From Flagellimonas spongiicola (GTDB lineage Bacteria; Bacteroidota; Bacteroidia; Flavobacteriales; Flavobacteriaceae), in assembly GCF_023502425.1 (NCBI RefSeq), contig NZ_JAMFMA010000001.1:868001-932000 (forward strand): a stretch of DNA of 64,000 bases, read 5' to 3'. Below the pieces are notes generated by a model. The model was not told the origin of the DNA. It saw only the letters and a list, made by a program, of their open reading frames with translations, and did not search any database. Position 1 is the first letter of the stretch. Each line of letters begins with the position of its first letter. Below are positions 26,941 through 35,693 of this stretch, piece by piece. Position numbers and translations under genes: made by a program.

Positions 26941-28146
26941 ATGAGTAAGAAACGATTCATAGCATATTATAAACTGGCACCGTTGTTTATGGCGATGCTG
27001 TTTTATGCCTGTATTGAACCTTTTCAGGCAACTTTTGTGGATTTTGAAAGTGCCTTGGTCATAGAAGCCACAATCACCAATGAGTTAAAAACTCAGCAGG
27101 TGGTACTAACACGGTCTTACGAATTTGATGCAGAGGGACCCCCTGGTGAGCAAGGTGCACGTGTCATGGTTGTCGGTGGTGGCAATACTTATAATTTCAT
27201 TGAAGAAGCTAATGGTGTTTACTTGTCCGATCAAGAATTTGCAGCGCAAGATGGGGTTGAGTATAAGCTTCAGGTTGTTACCTCTGATGGTAATAGCTAT
27301 GGCTCAGATAATATGCAGCTCACGGCCACTACTTCTTTTGATGAATTAAGTGCCGAAAGAATTACAACTGATTTAGGTGAGGATGGAATGGCAATATTAG
27401 TTGATAGTTTTGATCCTACGGGAAATTCTGTTTACTATCGGTATGAATTTGAAGAGACCTATCGCATTATTGCGCCAACATGGAGTCCCGTTTCGTTGAT
27501 AGGTGACCCTGAAAATATTTTTAGTTGCAATGTGTTCAAAGTGCCAAATGAAACCGATGAGCGGGTATGTTACGCTACAGCTTTATCCAATACAATAATA
27601 TTGAATTCCACAAATGAATTGGATGAAGATAGGGTGAGCAATTTTATGGTCCGTTTTATTAGTAGGAACAACTACATAATCTCGCATCGTTACAGTATAC
27701 TTGTTCGTCAGTATGTGATGTCTAACGAGTCCTATACGTTTTTTGAAACCTTGAATGAACTATCCGGTTCCGAAAGTTTGTTTTCAGAAAATCAACCTGG
27801 TTTTTTACAGGGAAATGTGTTTTCTGAAGATAACGAAGAAGAAAGGGTTTTAGGCTATTTTGATGTGGCAACCGTTTCGGAGAAACGCATTTTTTTCAAT
27901 TTTGATGACTTTTTTCCAGGAGAGGATTTACCTCCATATGTGGATCCTTGCAATACAAGTGCACCTGTGTTGTTTAATCCAGGTGGATGTGTTTTACGAC
28001 CAATAATAGAAAGTGGTACGGGCATTTATGTCTCAGATAATGAACCTCCAGGACCTAATGAAGGACCATATTTTATTACCGCACGAGTATGCGGGGATTG
28101 TAAAGTACTGGGACCTCCTGAAATACCTGAATTTTGGACCGAATGA
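26941..28146 (+). CDS. DUF4249 surface lipoprotein, copy 4 of 7
   Basis: A 401-residue paralogue with lipobox FYAC (Cys24). Its first hundred mature residues are nearly the same as those of copy 5, and the two share a 46-base identical DNA stretch, so they are the youngest pair in the array. Six mature Cys are kept, and the last motif is VCGDCKVLG with PEFWTE. The gap to copy 3 is 12 bases, the largest in the array. The stop overlaps the copy 5 start (ATGA). Confidence 0.88.
   Translation: MSKKRFIAYYKLAPLFMAMLFYACIEPFQATFVDFESALVIEATITNELKTQQVVLTRSYEFDAEGPPGEQGARVMVVGGGNTYNFIEEANGVYLSDQEFAAQDGVEYKLQVVTSDGNSYGSDNMQLTATTSFDELSAERITTDLGEDGMAILVDSFDPTGNSVYYRYEFEETYRIIAPTWSPVSLIGDPENIFSCNVFKVPNETDERVCYATALSNTIILNSTNELDEDRVSNFMVRFISRNNYIISHRYSILVRQYVMSNESYTFFETLNELSGSESLFSENQPGFLQGNVFSEDNEEERVLGYFDVATVSEKRIFFNFDDFFPGEDLPPYVDPCNTSAPVLFNPGGCVLRPIIESGTGIYVSDNEPPGPNEGPYFITARVCGDCKVLGPPEIPEFWTE
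27008..27053. repeat. 46-bp direct repeat, first copy
   Basis: Identical to 28207-28252 over 46 bases, covering the lipobox Cys codon and the next 14 codons of DUF4249 copies 4 and 5. After one mismatch the match continues. The two lie 1199 bases apart and are in register, so recombination here would delete or fuse one gene exactly. Confidence 0.85.
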
Positions 28147-29345
28147 TAAATTATAGACCTAAATACAAATCTTTTTTGGTACTGTTAGTACTGGTAGTTG
28201 TTAATTCCTGTATTGAACCTTTTCAGGCAACTTTTGTGGATTTTGAAAGTGCTTTGGTCATAGAAGCAACAATAACGAATGAACTAAAAACCCAGCAAGT
28301 GGTTTTGTCCAGGTCCTATGAGTTTGATGCGGATGGACCAACGGCTGAAACGGGCGCCCGAGTAATGGTTATTGGCGGAGGAACTACGTATAATTTTATT
28401 GAAGGCGATAACGGTATCTATTTTTCAGACCAACAGTTTGCCGCGCAACAAGGTGTGGAATACAATCTACAAATCACTACTTCAGATGGCAGAAACTATG
28501 GTTCGGACAATACACAATTAACTGCGGCAACGTCGCTGGACGAAGTAAAAGCAGAACGAATCACCAATGACTTGGGCGAAGAAGGAATGGCAATATTGGT
28601 AGATAGTTTCGATTCCACAGGGAATTCTGTGAATTATCGCTATGAATACGCAGAAACGTATCGGGTTATTGCGCCAACATGGAGCCCTGTTTCCTTAATT
28701 GGTGATCCGGAGAACAGTCTTAGCTGCCTAGTGCTAAAAGTAAATAATGAAACAGATGAACGCATTTGTTACCCTACCAGTTTTTCCAACTCCATTATCT
28801 TGAATACCACGGATAATTTGGATGAAGACAGAGTAAGTAACTTTATGGTTCGGTTCATCAATCGGGATAATTACATCATTTCGCACAGATACAGTATTCT
28901 AGTACGACAATATGTAATGTCCAATGAATCGTATAACTTTTTTGAGACTTTAAATGAATTGTCGGGGTCAGAAAGTTTGTTTTCACAAACCCAACCTGGT
29001 TTTTTGCAGGGAAATGTATTTTCTGCTGACAATGAAGAAGAGCGTGTTTTGGGTTATTTTGATGTAGCCTCAGTAGATGAAAAACGACTATTTTTTAATT
29101 ACGATGACTTTTTCCCTGGTGAAGATTTACCTCCATATGTAGATCCTTGCAACCCAAGTTCACCGGTACTGGCAAATATGGGTGGATGTGTACTAAGACC
29201 TATTATTGAAAGTGGGGCAGGGGTTTATTTCTTAGATACGGATGAACCAGGAATAAATGAAGGTCCCTATCAGATTGTCCCTCGGGTTTGCGGGGATTGT
29301 AAAGTACTTGGACCACCAGAAGTACCAGATTTTTGGATGGAATGA
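28143..29345 (+). CDS. DUF4249 surface lipoprotein, copy 5 of 7
   Basis: A 400-residue paralogue with lipobox VNSC (Cys23), very similar to copy 4 throughout (shared CIEPFQATFVDFESALVIEA and a common TWSPVSLIGDPEN loop). Six mature Cys are kept, and it ends VCGDCKVLG and PDFWME. The true start is the ATG at 28143, which overlaps the copy 4 stop by four bases (ATGA). A TTG three codons upstream is a weaker choice. The signal peptide differs from copy 4 although the mature start is the same, which suggests that the lipid-anchored part was duplicated or converted separately. Confidence 0.88.
   Translation: MINYRPKYKSFLVLLVLVVVNSCIEPFQATFVDFESALVIEATITNELKTQQVVLSRSYEFDADGPTAETGARVMVIGGGTTYNFIEGDNGIYFSDQQFAAQQGVEYNLQITTSDGRNYGSDNTQLTAATSLDEVKAERITNDLGEEGMAILVDSFDSTGNSVNYRYEYAETYRVIAPTWSPVSLIGDPENSLSCLVLKVNNETDERICYPTSFSNSIILNTTDNLDEDRVSNFMVRFINRDNYIISHRYSILVRQYVMSNESYNFFETLNELSGSESLFSQTQPGFLQGNVFSADNEEERVLGYFDVASVDEKRLFFNYDDFFPGEDLPPYVDPCNPSSPVLANMGGCVLRPIIESGAGVYFLDTDEPGINEGPYQIVPRVCGDCKVLGPPEVPDFWME
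28207..28252. repeat. 46-bp direct repeat, second copy
   Basis: Second copy of the repeat at 27008-27053, in the same reading frame of DUF4249 copy 5. Confidence 0.85.
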
Positions 29346-30526
29346 TAAATTATGAAACTACATACAAAACATTTGGCGTCATTTTAATGATGGTACCTTT
29401 CTATGGTTGTATAGAGGAGTTTCAGACAGAATTTGTGGAATTTGAAAGCGCTTTGGTAGTAGACGCCACTATAACCAATCAAATGGAAACTCAAAAAGTG
29501 TTGATTTCTAGAACATTTAGGTTTAATGAAAATTCGGAGCCTGGCGAAAAAGCTGCACAAGTATGGGTTATCGCTGCAGATGGCACTCGTTATGCTTTTA
29601 ATGAAGGAGCCGCGGGTGAATATAACTCAGAGATTCAGTTTGCTGCTGAGCCTGAAATGGACTATCATGTATCGATAACCACCAAAGATGGAAGGGCTTA
29701 TAGGTCCAGTCCAGATAGGTTTACCACAAGTACTAAAATTGACAGCTTATATGCCGAACGTATAATAACAGATCTAGGTGAAGAAGGAATGGCTATAATG
29801 ATTGATGCATCAGATGGAACTGAAGATGCCTCATTCTATAGGTATGAATATGAAGAATCGTATAAAATTGTAGCACCAGAATTTTCAAGTCGGGATTTAG
29901 ATTTTGTTCCTGGTGAAGGATTTGTGATTTCACCCAGACCGTTAGACGAAAAGGTCTGTTTCACAACCGACCTATCCAATAGATTGATCTTGGCAAATAC
30001 ACGAGATTTGGATGAAGACCGACTTTCACGATTTACAGTGCGATTTATCAATCGTGATAACTATATTATAACACATAGATACAGCATTTTGGTCAGGCAA
30101 CTCACGCAGTCTGAACAAGCACATAATTTTTATGAGACACTAAGTAATTTTTCAAGTTCAGAAAGTGTGTTTTCAGAAACGCAACCAGGATTTTTGGAAG
30201 GCAATGTGTTTTCTGAAGATGATTCTGCTGAGAAAGTATTAGGCTATTTTGATGTTGCAGCAGTAGACGAAAAACGAATCTTCTTTAATTATGAAGACTT
30301 TTTTCCCGGGGAGGATTTGCCGCCTTATGTGGATCCATGTGTATATGGTGCTCCTCCAATAGATAAATTACCTAACATGTTGGCGTTGAATGTAATTAAA
30401 TTCATCAATGAAAATACACCCGGTTCAGGAGCAACAGGTTCTGGCCCATATGTGACTGTGCCAACTGTTTGTGGAGACTGTACAGTACTTGGAAAACCTG
30501 AAGCACCAGAATTTTGGATTGAATGA
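29342..30526 (+). CDS. DUF4249 surface lipoprotein, copy 6 of 7
   Basis: A 394-residue paralogue with lipobox FYGC (Cys23). With copy 7 it forms a separate subgroup: the glycine-rich beta segment GGGNTYNF is replaced by AADGTRYAF, and two of the six mature Cys are missing (the one before the LDEKVC motif and the one after LPPYVDPC). The central RDNYIITHRYSILVRQ, QPGFLEGN and final VCGDCTVLG with PEFWIE remain. The start overlaps the copy 5 stop (ATGA). Confidence 0.88.
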   Translation: MINYETTYKTFGVILMMVPFYGCIEEFQTEFVEFESALVVDATITNQMETQKVLISRTFRFNENSEPGEKAAQVWVIAADGTRYAFNEGAAGEYNSEIQFAAEPEMDYHVSITTKDGRAYRSSPDRFTTSTKIDSLYAERIITDLGEEGMAIMIDASDGTEDASFYRYEYEESYKIVAPEFSSRDLDFVPGEGFVISPRPLDEKVCFTTDLSNRLILANTRDLDEDRLSRFTVRFINRDNYIITHRYSILVRQLTQSEQAHNFYETLSNFSSSESVFSETQPGFLEGNVFSEDDSAEKVLGYFDVAAVDEKRIFFNYEDFFPGEDLPPYVDPCVYGAPPIDKLPNMLALNVIKFINENTPGSGATGSGPYVTVPTVCGDCTVLGKPEAPEFWIE

Positions 30527-31707
30527 AATGGACTCAAAACACATATCATGCCGCGTACATCGTATTTATGGTGTTCCCTTTCTATGGCTGTGTGGAAGAG
30601 TTTCAAGTGGAATTTGAAGATTTTGAAAGTGTACTTGTTATAGAAGCTACCATTACCGATCAAATGGCACTGCAAGAAGTTTTACTTACCAGAACATACG
30701 AATTTGAAGCCGAAGAATCGGCCAAAGAATCTGGGGCACAGATTTTTGTGATTGGTAGTGATGGTAATAGATATGCATTTATTGAAGCAGAGGAAGGAAG
30801 GTATGTTTCGGACCAAACATTTGCAGCTACTGCAGATGTGGAGTATCATTTATCAGTGGAAACCAAAGATGGCAGAACCTATGGTTCTGGAACAAAAGTT
30901 CTTCCGAATTTAGCGCAAGTGGATGATGTCTCTGCCAGAAGATTCACTAATGATTTGGGCGTTAACGGGATGGGAATCTTTTTGGATGCGAAAACCCCTG
31001 GTGCAACTTCCAGTTACTACCGTTTTGAATATGATGAAACCTATAAGATTATTGCGCCTGAATGGGCACCTATTGAACTTGAAGTGATTGAAGGCAATAA
31101 TCCCAGGATAATTAAAACTGTAAGGTCGCTGGATGAGAAGACTTGCTATGCAACGCGAAGTTCCAACAGAATAATTCTGGAGGATACCGAAGGCTTGGAT
31201 GGCAATGAGATTAAAAACAAACTAATACGGTTTATTCCGAGTGATGACTTTATGCTTAGTCATCGTTATAGCATTTTGGTACGTCAATACTCCCAATCTG
31301 TGGAAACGTATAATTTTTATGAAACCTTAAATACGTTTTCAACATCGGAAAATTTGTTTTCAGAAAATCAACCTGGTTTTTTGGAAGGCAATGTTTTCTC
31401 GGAGACGGATAGAAATGAAAAAGTAGTTGGATATTTTGATGTTTCAACAGTGGATGAAAAACGGATATTTTTCAATTACACCGATTTTTACCCAGACGAA
31501 CCATTACCACCATATGTGGATCCCTGCAGATATGGGGTGCCCACAATTGGTTTAATAGATTTAGTACGTTGGGATATAGCCAAATACGTTGCAGATAATG
31601 GGCCCGATTTTGATTTAGGACCTGGCCCTTATGTAATGGTTCCGCAAGTATGCGGAGACTGCACGGCCTTGGGTGAATCACAACCACCAGAATTTTGGAT
31701 AGAATAA
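30523..31707 (+). CDS. DUF4249 surface lipoprotein, copy 7 of 7
   Basis: A 394-residue paralogue with lipobox FYGC (Cys23) and the copy 6 features: GSDGNRYAF beta segment, RSLDEKTC, and loss of the same two Cys. The central motif is altered to SDDFMLSHRYSILVRQ, where all others have N-Y-I at this place, so it is the most diverged in the otherwise best-conserved segment. It ends VCGDCTALG and PEFWIE. It overlaps copy 6 by four bases and precedes the last gene of the operon by three bases. Confidence 0.88.
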   Translation: MKWTQNTYHAAYIVFMVFPFYGCVEEFQVEFEDFESVLVIEATITDQMALQEVLLTRTYEFEAEESAKESGAQIFVIGSDGNRYAFIEAEEGRYVSDQTFAATADVEYHLSVETKDGRTYGSGTKVLPNLAQVDDVSARRFTNDLGVNGMGIFLDAKTPGATSSYYRFEYDETYKIIAPEWAPIELEVIEGNNPRIIKTVRSLDEKTCYATRSSNRIILEDTEGLDGNEIKNKLIRFIPSDDFMLSHRYSILVRQYSQSVETYNFYETLNTFSTSENLFSENQPGFLEGNVFSETDRNEKVVGYFDVSTVDEKRIFFNYTDFYPDEPLPPYVDPCRYGVPTIGLIDLVRWDIAKYVADNGPDFDLGPGPYVMVPQVCGDCTALGESQPPEFWIE

Positions 31708-31710
31708 ATT

Positions 31711-33480
31711 ATGATTATGAGATATAGCATCATCACATTGTTTACGGCATTGATTGTTACGGTAACTGGTTGGGCGCAAAGTGCCAATTCCAACCAAAAT
31801 GATTTTTTAACTACCATACCTCAGGAAAAGGTTTTTGTGCAATACAACGAGTCCTTGTTGTTTTCAGGTGAACCGTTGCTGTATAAGTTGTACAGCTTGG
31901 ATGCCCAAAAAAGAAAATTGACGACGATTAGTAAAATCGGATACGTTTCCTTAGTAGATAAAAATGGAAATACCGTTTTTACACATAAAGTTAGACTGAC
32001 TAATGGCGCAGGATACGGGGATTTCTTTGTGCCAACATCAATACCAACAGGTAGTTACAAATTACTGGGGTATACGCAATGGATGAAAAATTTTGGTTCA
32101 GAGAACTTTTTCCAATCAGATATTCATATCATAAACCCGTATCAACCAATTCCAGAAGAATACTTGGCCAAGCCGCTTGATTCAATGCAAATGGCCAACC
32201 AATCTAGGGTAAAAGCCTCTCCAAATGTAGCCACAACACGAACCGCTGAAGCACCCATTCAGGTTTCGTTGGATAAAGAATCATTGGGGCAACGGGAAAG
32301 ATTAACCGTAAATTTTACGACTTCAGATGAAAATTTGAAAGCAGGAAATTATGCATTGTCCATTCGTAAAATGGATGGTGTTGATGCACCAAATAGAATG
32401 GGGCCTGCTGATTTTGTTTCTCAATATCTGAACAAACGTAATAATGCTAACGGAAGCGGACAATTTAGTTTGCCCGAACTGCGTGGAGAAGTACTTTCCG
32501 GAACAATCACCAACAAGGATTCCAATACGCCGGCTGCAGATGTGAGGGTATCCCTGTCGTTACCTGGTGACAATTACCTGTTCAATGTGGCCACATCGGA
32601 TCAAAATGGTAGATTCCGATTTTTATTAGATCAAGAATATGACAATGTTACCGCTGCTTTCCAAGTATTGGCTGACAACTGGGATGATTATGAAATTACC
32701 ATGGATGAAGCTCAAAAACGCTTTGACAACTTAAATATTTCCGAGTTGGAAGTTTCGGAAAGCTTGGGCGAGTTCATACTTCAAAAGAGTATAGAAAATC
32801 AAATTGAAAATGGATTTAGAGCAGTCAAATCGGATTCCGTTTTACCTGCCGTTCATGAACAACCCTTTTACAGGAAGTTTACGGTGGATTATAATTTGGA
32901 TGATTATACCCGATTTAATTCCATTCAGGAAACCATTATCGAGGTTGTGGATCAGCTATCTGTCCGGAGATTGGACAACGGCGAGCGCGCTTTTGAAATA
33001 AGACCGGAGCAAGGCTTTACAGATTTGGCACTTTTGCCTATGGTCTTTGTTGATGGTTTATTTATCAAAAAACATGAAGATTTCATGGATTACTCAGCAA
33101 AAAAGATTCAACGTATCCGTTTTTCTAGGGAAAAAGTAATTCTAGGACCTCAGGTTTTTCAAGGGGTACTTCATTTTGAAACGATTGAAGGGGACTTTTA
33201 TAGTGATTTTTATACCCCACATATCGTAAATCAAAACCTTTTTAAACCTCAGACCAAGAAAATACATTTTAATCAGGGCTATGGGTCAGGGGCAAACCAA
33301 TCAAGAGTGCCAGATTTTAGGCATCAATTGCTTTGGGAACCAAACTTGGATTTATCTGCAGGGAATAATGAGGTTTCCTTATACACTTCAGATGTAGCTG
33401 GGACGTATCTATTGATCCTAGAGGGCTTTTCGTCAACTGGAACCCCAGTATCCGTCAAACGGCAGTTCAAGGTTCAATAA
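31711..33480 (+). CDS. Large secreted beta-rich protein, last gene of the DUF4249 operon
   Basis: A 589-residue protein with a signal peptide (ending GWAQ). The N-terminal part (EKVFVQYNESLLFSGEPLLYK and PTGSYKLLGYTQWMKNFG) resembles the MG2-like strands of alpha-2-macroglobulin-type proteins. A carboxypeptidase-regulatory-like segment follows in the middle (LSGTITNKDSNTPAADVRV), then a C-terminal part that looks like a degenerate plug-type fold (ETIIEVVDQLSVRR, MVFVDGLFIK, GVLHFETIEGDF). No catalytic motif is visible. It starts three bases after copy 7, so it belongs to the operon. A start at 31717 is equally possible. I infer an outer-membrane or periplasmic partner of the receptor. Confidence 0.7.
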   Translation: MIMRYSIITLFTALIVTVTGWAQSANSNQNDFLTTIPQEKVFVQYNESLLFSGEPLLYKLYSLDAQKRKLTTISKIGYVSLVDKNGNTVFTHKVRLTNGAGYGDFFVPTSIPTGSYKLLGYTQWMKNFGSENFFQSDIHIINPYQPIPEEYLAKPLDSMQMANQSRVKASPNVATTRTAEAPIQVSLDKESLGQRERLTVNFTTSDENLKAGNYALSIRKMDGVDAPNRMGPADFVSQYLNKRNNANGSGQFSLPELRGEVLSGTITNKDSNTPAADVRVSLSLPGDNYLFNVATSDQNGRFRFLLDQEYDNVTAAFQVLADNWDDYEITMDEAQKRFDNLNISELEVSESLGEFILQKSIENQIENGFRAVKSDSVLPAVHEQPFYRKFTVDYNLDDYTRFNSIQETIIEVVDQLSVRRLDNGERAFEIRPEQGFTDLALLPMVFVDGLFIKKHEDFMDYSAKKIQRIRFSREKVILGPQVFQGVLHFETIEGDFYSDFYTPHIVNQNLFKPQTKKIHFNQGYGSGANQSRVPDFRHQLLWEPNLDLSAGNNEVSLYTSDVAGTYLLILEGFSSTGTPVSVKRQFKVQ

Positions 33481-33528
33481 ATCCAAATTACATTTCAGGC
33501 ATTAGGAATTAAACCCTATGTCTGAATT

Positions 33529-35064
33529 ATGTTAATTAAGATTTACGGAAGTGCTGTTTTTGGAGTAGAGGCACAAACCATCAGTGTAGAAGTCAATGTT
33601 GATCAAGGCATAGGCTATCATCTGGTTGGCCTGCCTGATAACGCAATCAAAGAGAGCAATTACAGGATTGCTGCAGCATTGCAAAATACGGGTTACCGGA
33701 TTCCCGGAAAAAAAATCACCATTAATATGGCACCGGCAGATTTACGGAAGGAAGGGTCCGCATATGATCTTACCCTAGCCATAGGAATTCTTGCAGCTTC
33801 AAAACAAATAGCCTCAGTAGCCATTGATGAGTATCTCATAATGGGCGAGTTGTCGCTTGATGGTTCGGTTAACCCTATAAAAGGGGCACTTCCAATAGCC
33901 ATTAAAGCAAAGGAGGCAGGCTTCAAAGGATTTATTTTACCTATTGCAAATGCAAAGGAAGCTGCAGTTGTAGAAGGATTGGAAGTCTATGGAGTTGAAA
34001 ACATCCTTGAAGTTATTGAATACTTTGACAAAGGAATGCCATTGAAAAGAACCCTATTGGACGCCAAGACGGAGTTCTATGACCAATTGGAATTGTCCGA
34101 CTTCGATTTTGCGGATGTAAAAGGGCAAGAAGGAATAAAGCGTTGTATGGAAATCGCAGCGGCTGGCGGGCACAATATCATTTTAATCGGACCGCCGGGT
34201 TCAGGTAAAACCATGTTGGCCAAACGATTACCTTCAATTCTTCCTCCAATGACATTGGAAGAGGCATTGGAGACTACAAAAATCCACAGTGTTATTGGTA
34301 AGGTCAAGAATACAGGCCTAATGAGCCAACGCCCTTTTCGAAATCCACATCATACCATCAGCAGTGCCGCTCTTGTAGGAGGGGGGAGTTACCCACAACC
34401 AGGAGAAATCTCATTATCACACAACGGTGTTTTGTTTTTGGATGAACTTCCTGAGTTTGAGCGTCGCGTTTTGGAAGTAATGCGCCAACCCATGGAAGAT
34501 CGCGAAGTGACCATATCAAGAGCCAGATTTACAGTAACTTATCCGAGTAGTTTTATGCTCGTTGCAAGCATGAACCCAAGCCCAGGCGGTTATTTTAATG
34601 ATCCCAATGCTCCGGTAACTTCCTCGCCAATGGAAATGCAGCGATACCTTAGTAAGATTTCGGGCCCATTACTAGACCGCATAGACATTCATATAGAAGT
34701 TTCCCCGGTGCCTTTTGAAAAACTGTCCGAAACAGGAATCACAGAAGGCAGTAAAGATATCCGTCAAAGAGTTATTGCAGCAAGGAATAGGCAAACACAA
34801 AGATTCCAAAATATGGAGGCCGTACATTATAATGCGCAAATGAACACCAAACAAATACGTGAATTTTGTCAGATGAAGGAGGAAACCAATGTACTATTGA
34901 AACATGCCATGGAGCGCTTGAACCTTTCTGCTAGAGCATACGATAGAATTCTGAAAGTTTCACGTACAATAGCAGATTTGGACGGATCTATTGAAATCGA
35001 GGGCAAGCATATTTCAGAAGCTATCCAATACCGTTCTTTGGACCGCGAAGGATGGCTAGGCTAG
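33529..35064 (+). CDS. YifB/ComM family Mg-chelatase-like AAA+ ATPase
   Basis: A 511-residue protein. The N-terminal Lon-protease-like ChlI domain (about 1-170, GLPDNAIKESNYRIAAALQ) precedes the AAA+ core with Walker A GPPGSGKT at 221-228, Walker B VLFLDELPEF near 303-312 and the C-terminal Mg-chelatase helical domain (about 410-505). ComM in naturally competent bacteria is a hexameric helicase that drives branch migration during integration of taken-up DNA. The flavobacterial role is inferred from that. It is 48 bases after the DUF4249 operon with no visible terminator, and it converges with the zinc-ribbon gene. Confidence 0.92.
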   Translation: MLIKIYGSAVFGVEAQTISVEVNVDQGIGYHLVGLPDNAIKESNYRIAAALQNTGYRIPGKKITINMAPADLRKEGSAYDLTLAIGILAASKQIASVAIDEYLIMGELSLDGSVNPIKGALPIAIKAKEAGFKGFILPIANAKEAAVVEGLEVYGVENILEVIEYFDKGMPLKRTLLDAKTEFYDQLELSDFDFADVKGQEGIKRCMEIAAAGGHNIILIGPPGSGKTMLAKRLPSILPPMTLEEALETTKIHSVIGKVKNTGLMSQRPFRNPHHTISSAALVGGGSYPQPGEISLSHNGVLFLDELPEFERRVLEVMRQPMEDREVTISRARFTVTYPSSFMLVASMNPSPGGYFNDPNAPVTSSPMEMQRYLSKISGPLLDRIDIHIEVSPVPFEKLSETGITEGSKDIRQRVIAARNRQTQRFQNMEAVHYNAQMNTKQIREFCQMKEETNVLLKHAMERLNLSARAYDRILKVSRTIADLDGSIEIEGKHISEAIQYRSLDREGWLG

Positions 35065-35068
35065 TTTC

Positions 35069-35512
35069 TTAGATGACTTTGATGTTCGCTTTCAATCCCT
35101 CAATGATACCAAGGATGTTTTGTACGGTATCATCCAGATAGTATTTAATCGCCAAATGCGGTATGCGAATGGTTGTGAATCCGTTCTTAAAGGAATGCAT
35201 GGCTTCTTCTAAATCATTGATGGCTTGCTCATGCGTGATCATATTGTAATCCTTATCGATTTCAATATTCAATTTCACTCTTGAAATGGCAACATCCACA
35301 GATTTTTTACCGTCCCACCATTCCAACATAGGGTGGGCGCCGGCTTCTTTTAAGGCGTAAAACAGATGAATGGCCTCAATTGGGGTGTTGTTATTTAAGA
35401 TGATTTTTTTAATGAGTTTGGTATGACGTTCGCAGAGTGTGACGCCCAAAGATTCCGTCGAATCTCGGTGCTGGTCATGCGTAATAGGTTTACCACAGTC
35501 TTTACAGATCAT
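35069..35512 (-). CDS. Zinc-ribbon protein with a possible nuclease-like domain
   Basis: A 147-residue protein. Cys3, Cys6, Cys27 and His30 form a likely zinc ribbon at the N-terminus (MICKDCGKPI, then TLCERHTKL). The second half (about 55-115) runs GAHPMLEWWDGKKSVDVAIS and KLNIEIDKDYN, a strand-acid-strand-acid-lysine pattern like the DUF559/PD-(D/E)xK endonuclease core. That is a weak inference and the catalytic set is not certain. It stands alone, converges with yifB with a four-base gap and is divergent from the Nramp-like gene. I do not know its function. Confidence 0.6.
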   Translation of the reverse strand: MICKDCGKPITHDQHRDSTESLGVTLCERHTKLIKKIILNNNTPIEAIHLFYALKEAGAHPMLEWWDGKKSVDVAISRVKLNIEIDKDYNMITHEQAINDLEEAMHSFKNGFTTIRIPHLAIKYYLDDTVQNILGIIEGLKANIKVI

Positions 35513-35540
35513 GAGTAGGGGTTAAGTTTAGGTCAATTAT

Positions 35541-35548
35541 TAGATTTG
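35541..35548 (+). promoter_or_regulatory. Possible -7 box before the Nramp/pxp operon
   Basis: TAGATTTG fits TAnnTTTG but is about 145 bases from the start codon and has no visible -33 box. A second, imperfect box (TATTTTTA at 35606) lies closer. Confidence 0.3.
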
Positions 35549-35591
35549 GGATTATTATAACTATGAGAAATTCATAATCGTATAAATAATC

Positions 35592-35644
35592 GATGTAAAA
35601 CATCCTATTTTTAGACGAAATGCATTTTTTTGGATGAAATGCAT
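35592..35644. promoter_or_regulatory. Palindrome and repeated ATGCAT sites before the Nramp/pxp operon
   Basis: GATGTaaaACATC (35592-35604) is a perfect inverted repeat. Just after a TATTTTTA box come two GAAATGCAT copies (35617-35625 and 35636-35644), 19 bases apart, each centred on the palindrome ATGCAT. They would straddle the transcription start, as repressor sites do. No regulator gene is adjacent. Confidence 0.35.
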
Positions 35645-35693
35645 CTTTCTGTGGAATTCTATCTATTTTAAAATCCAATATAAAATCGAACCT

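Noticed and set aside
20499..31707. The repeated structure of the array considered as a CRISPR or satellite-type repeat.
   Set aside because: The period is about 1.2 kb and corresponds to full paralogous genes with open frames. There are no short spacers.
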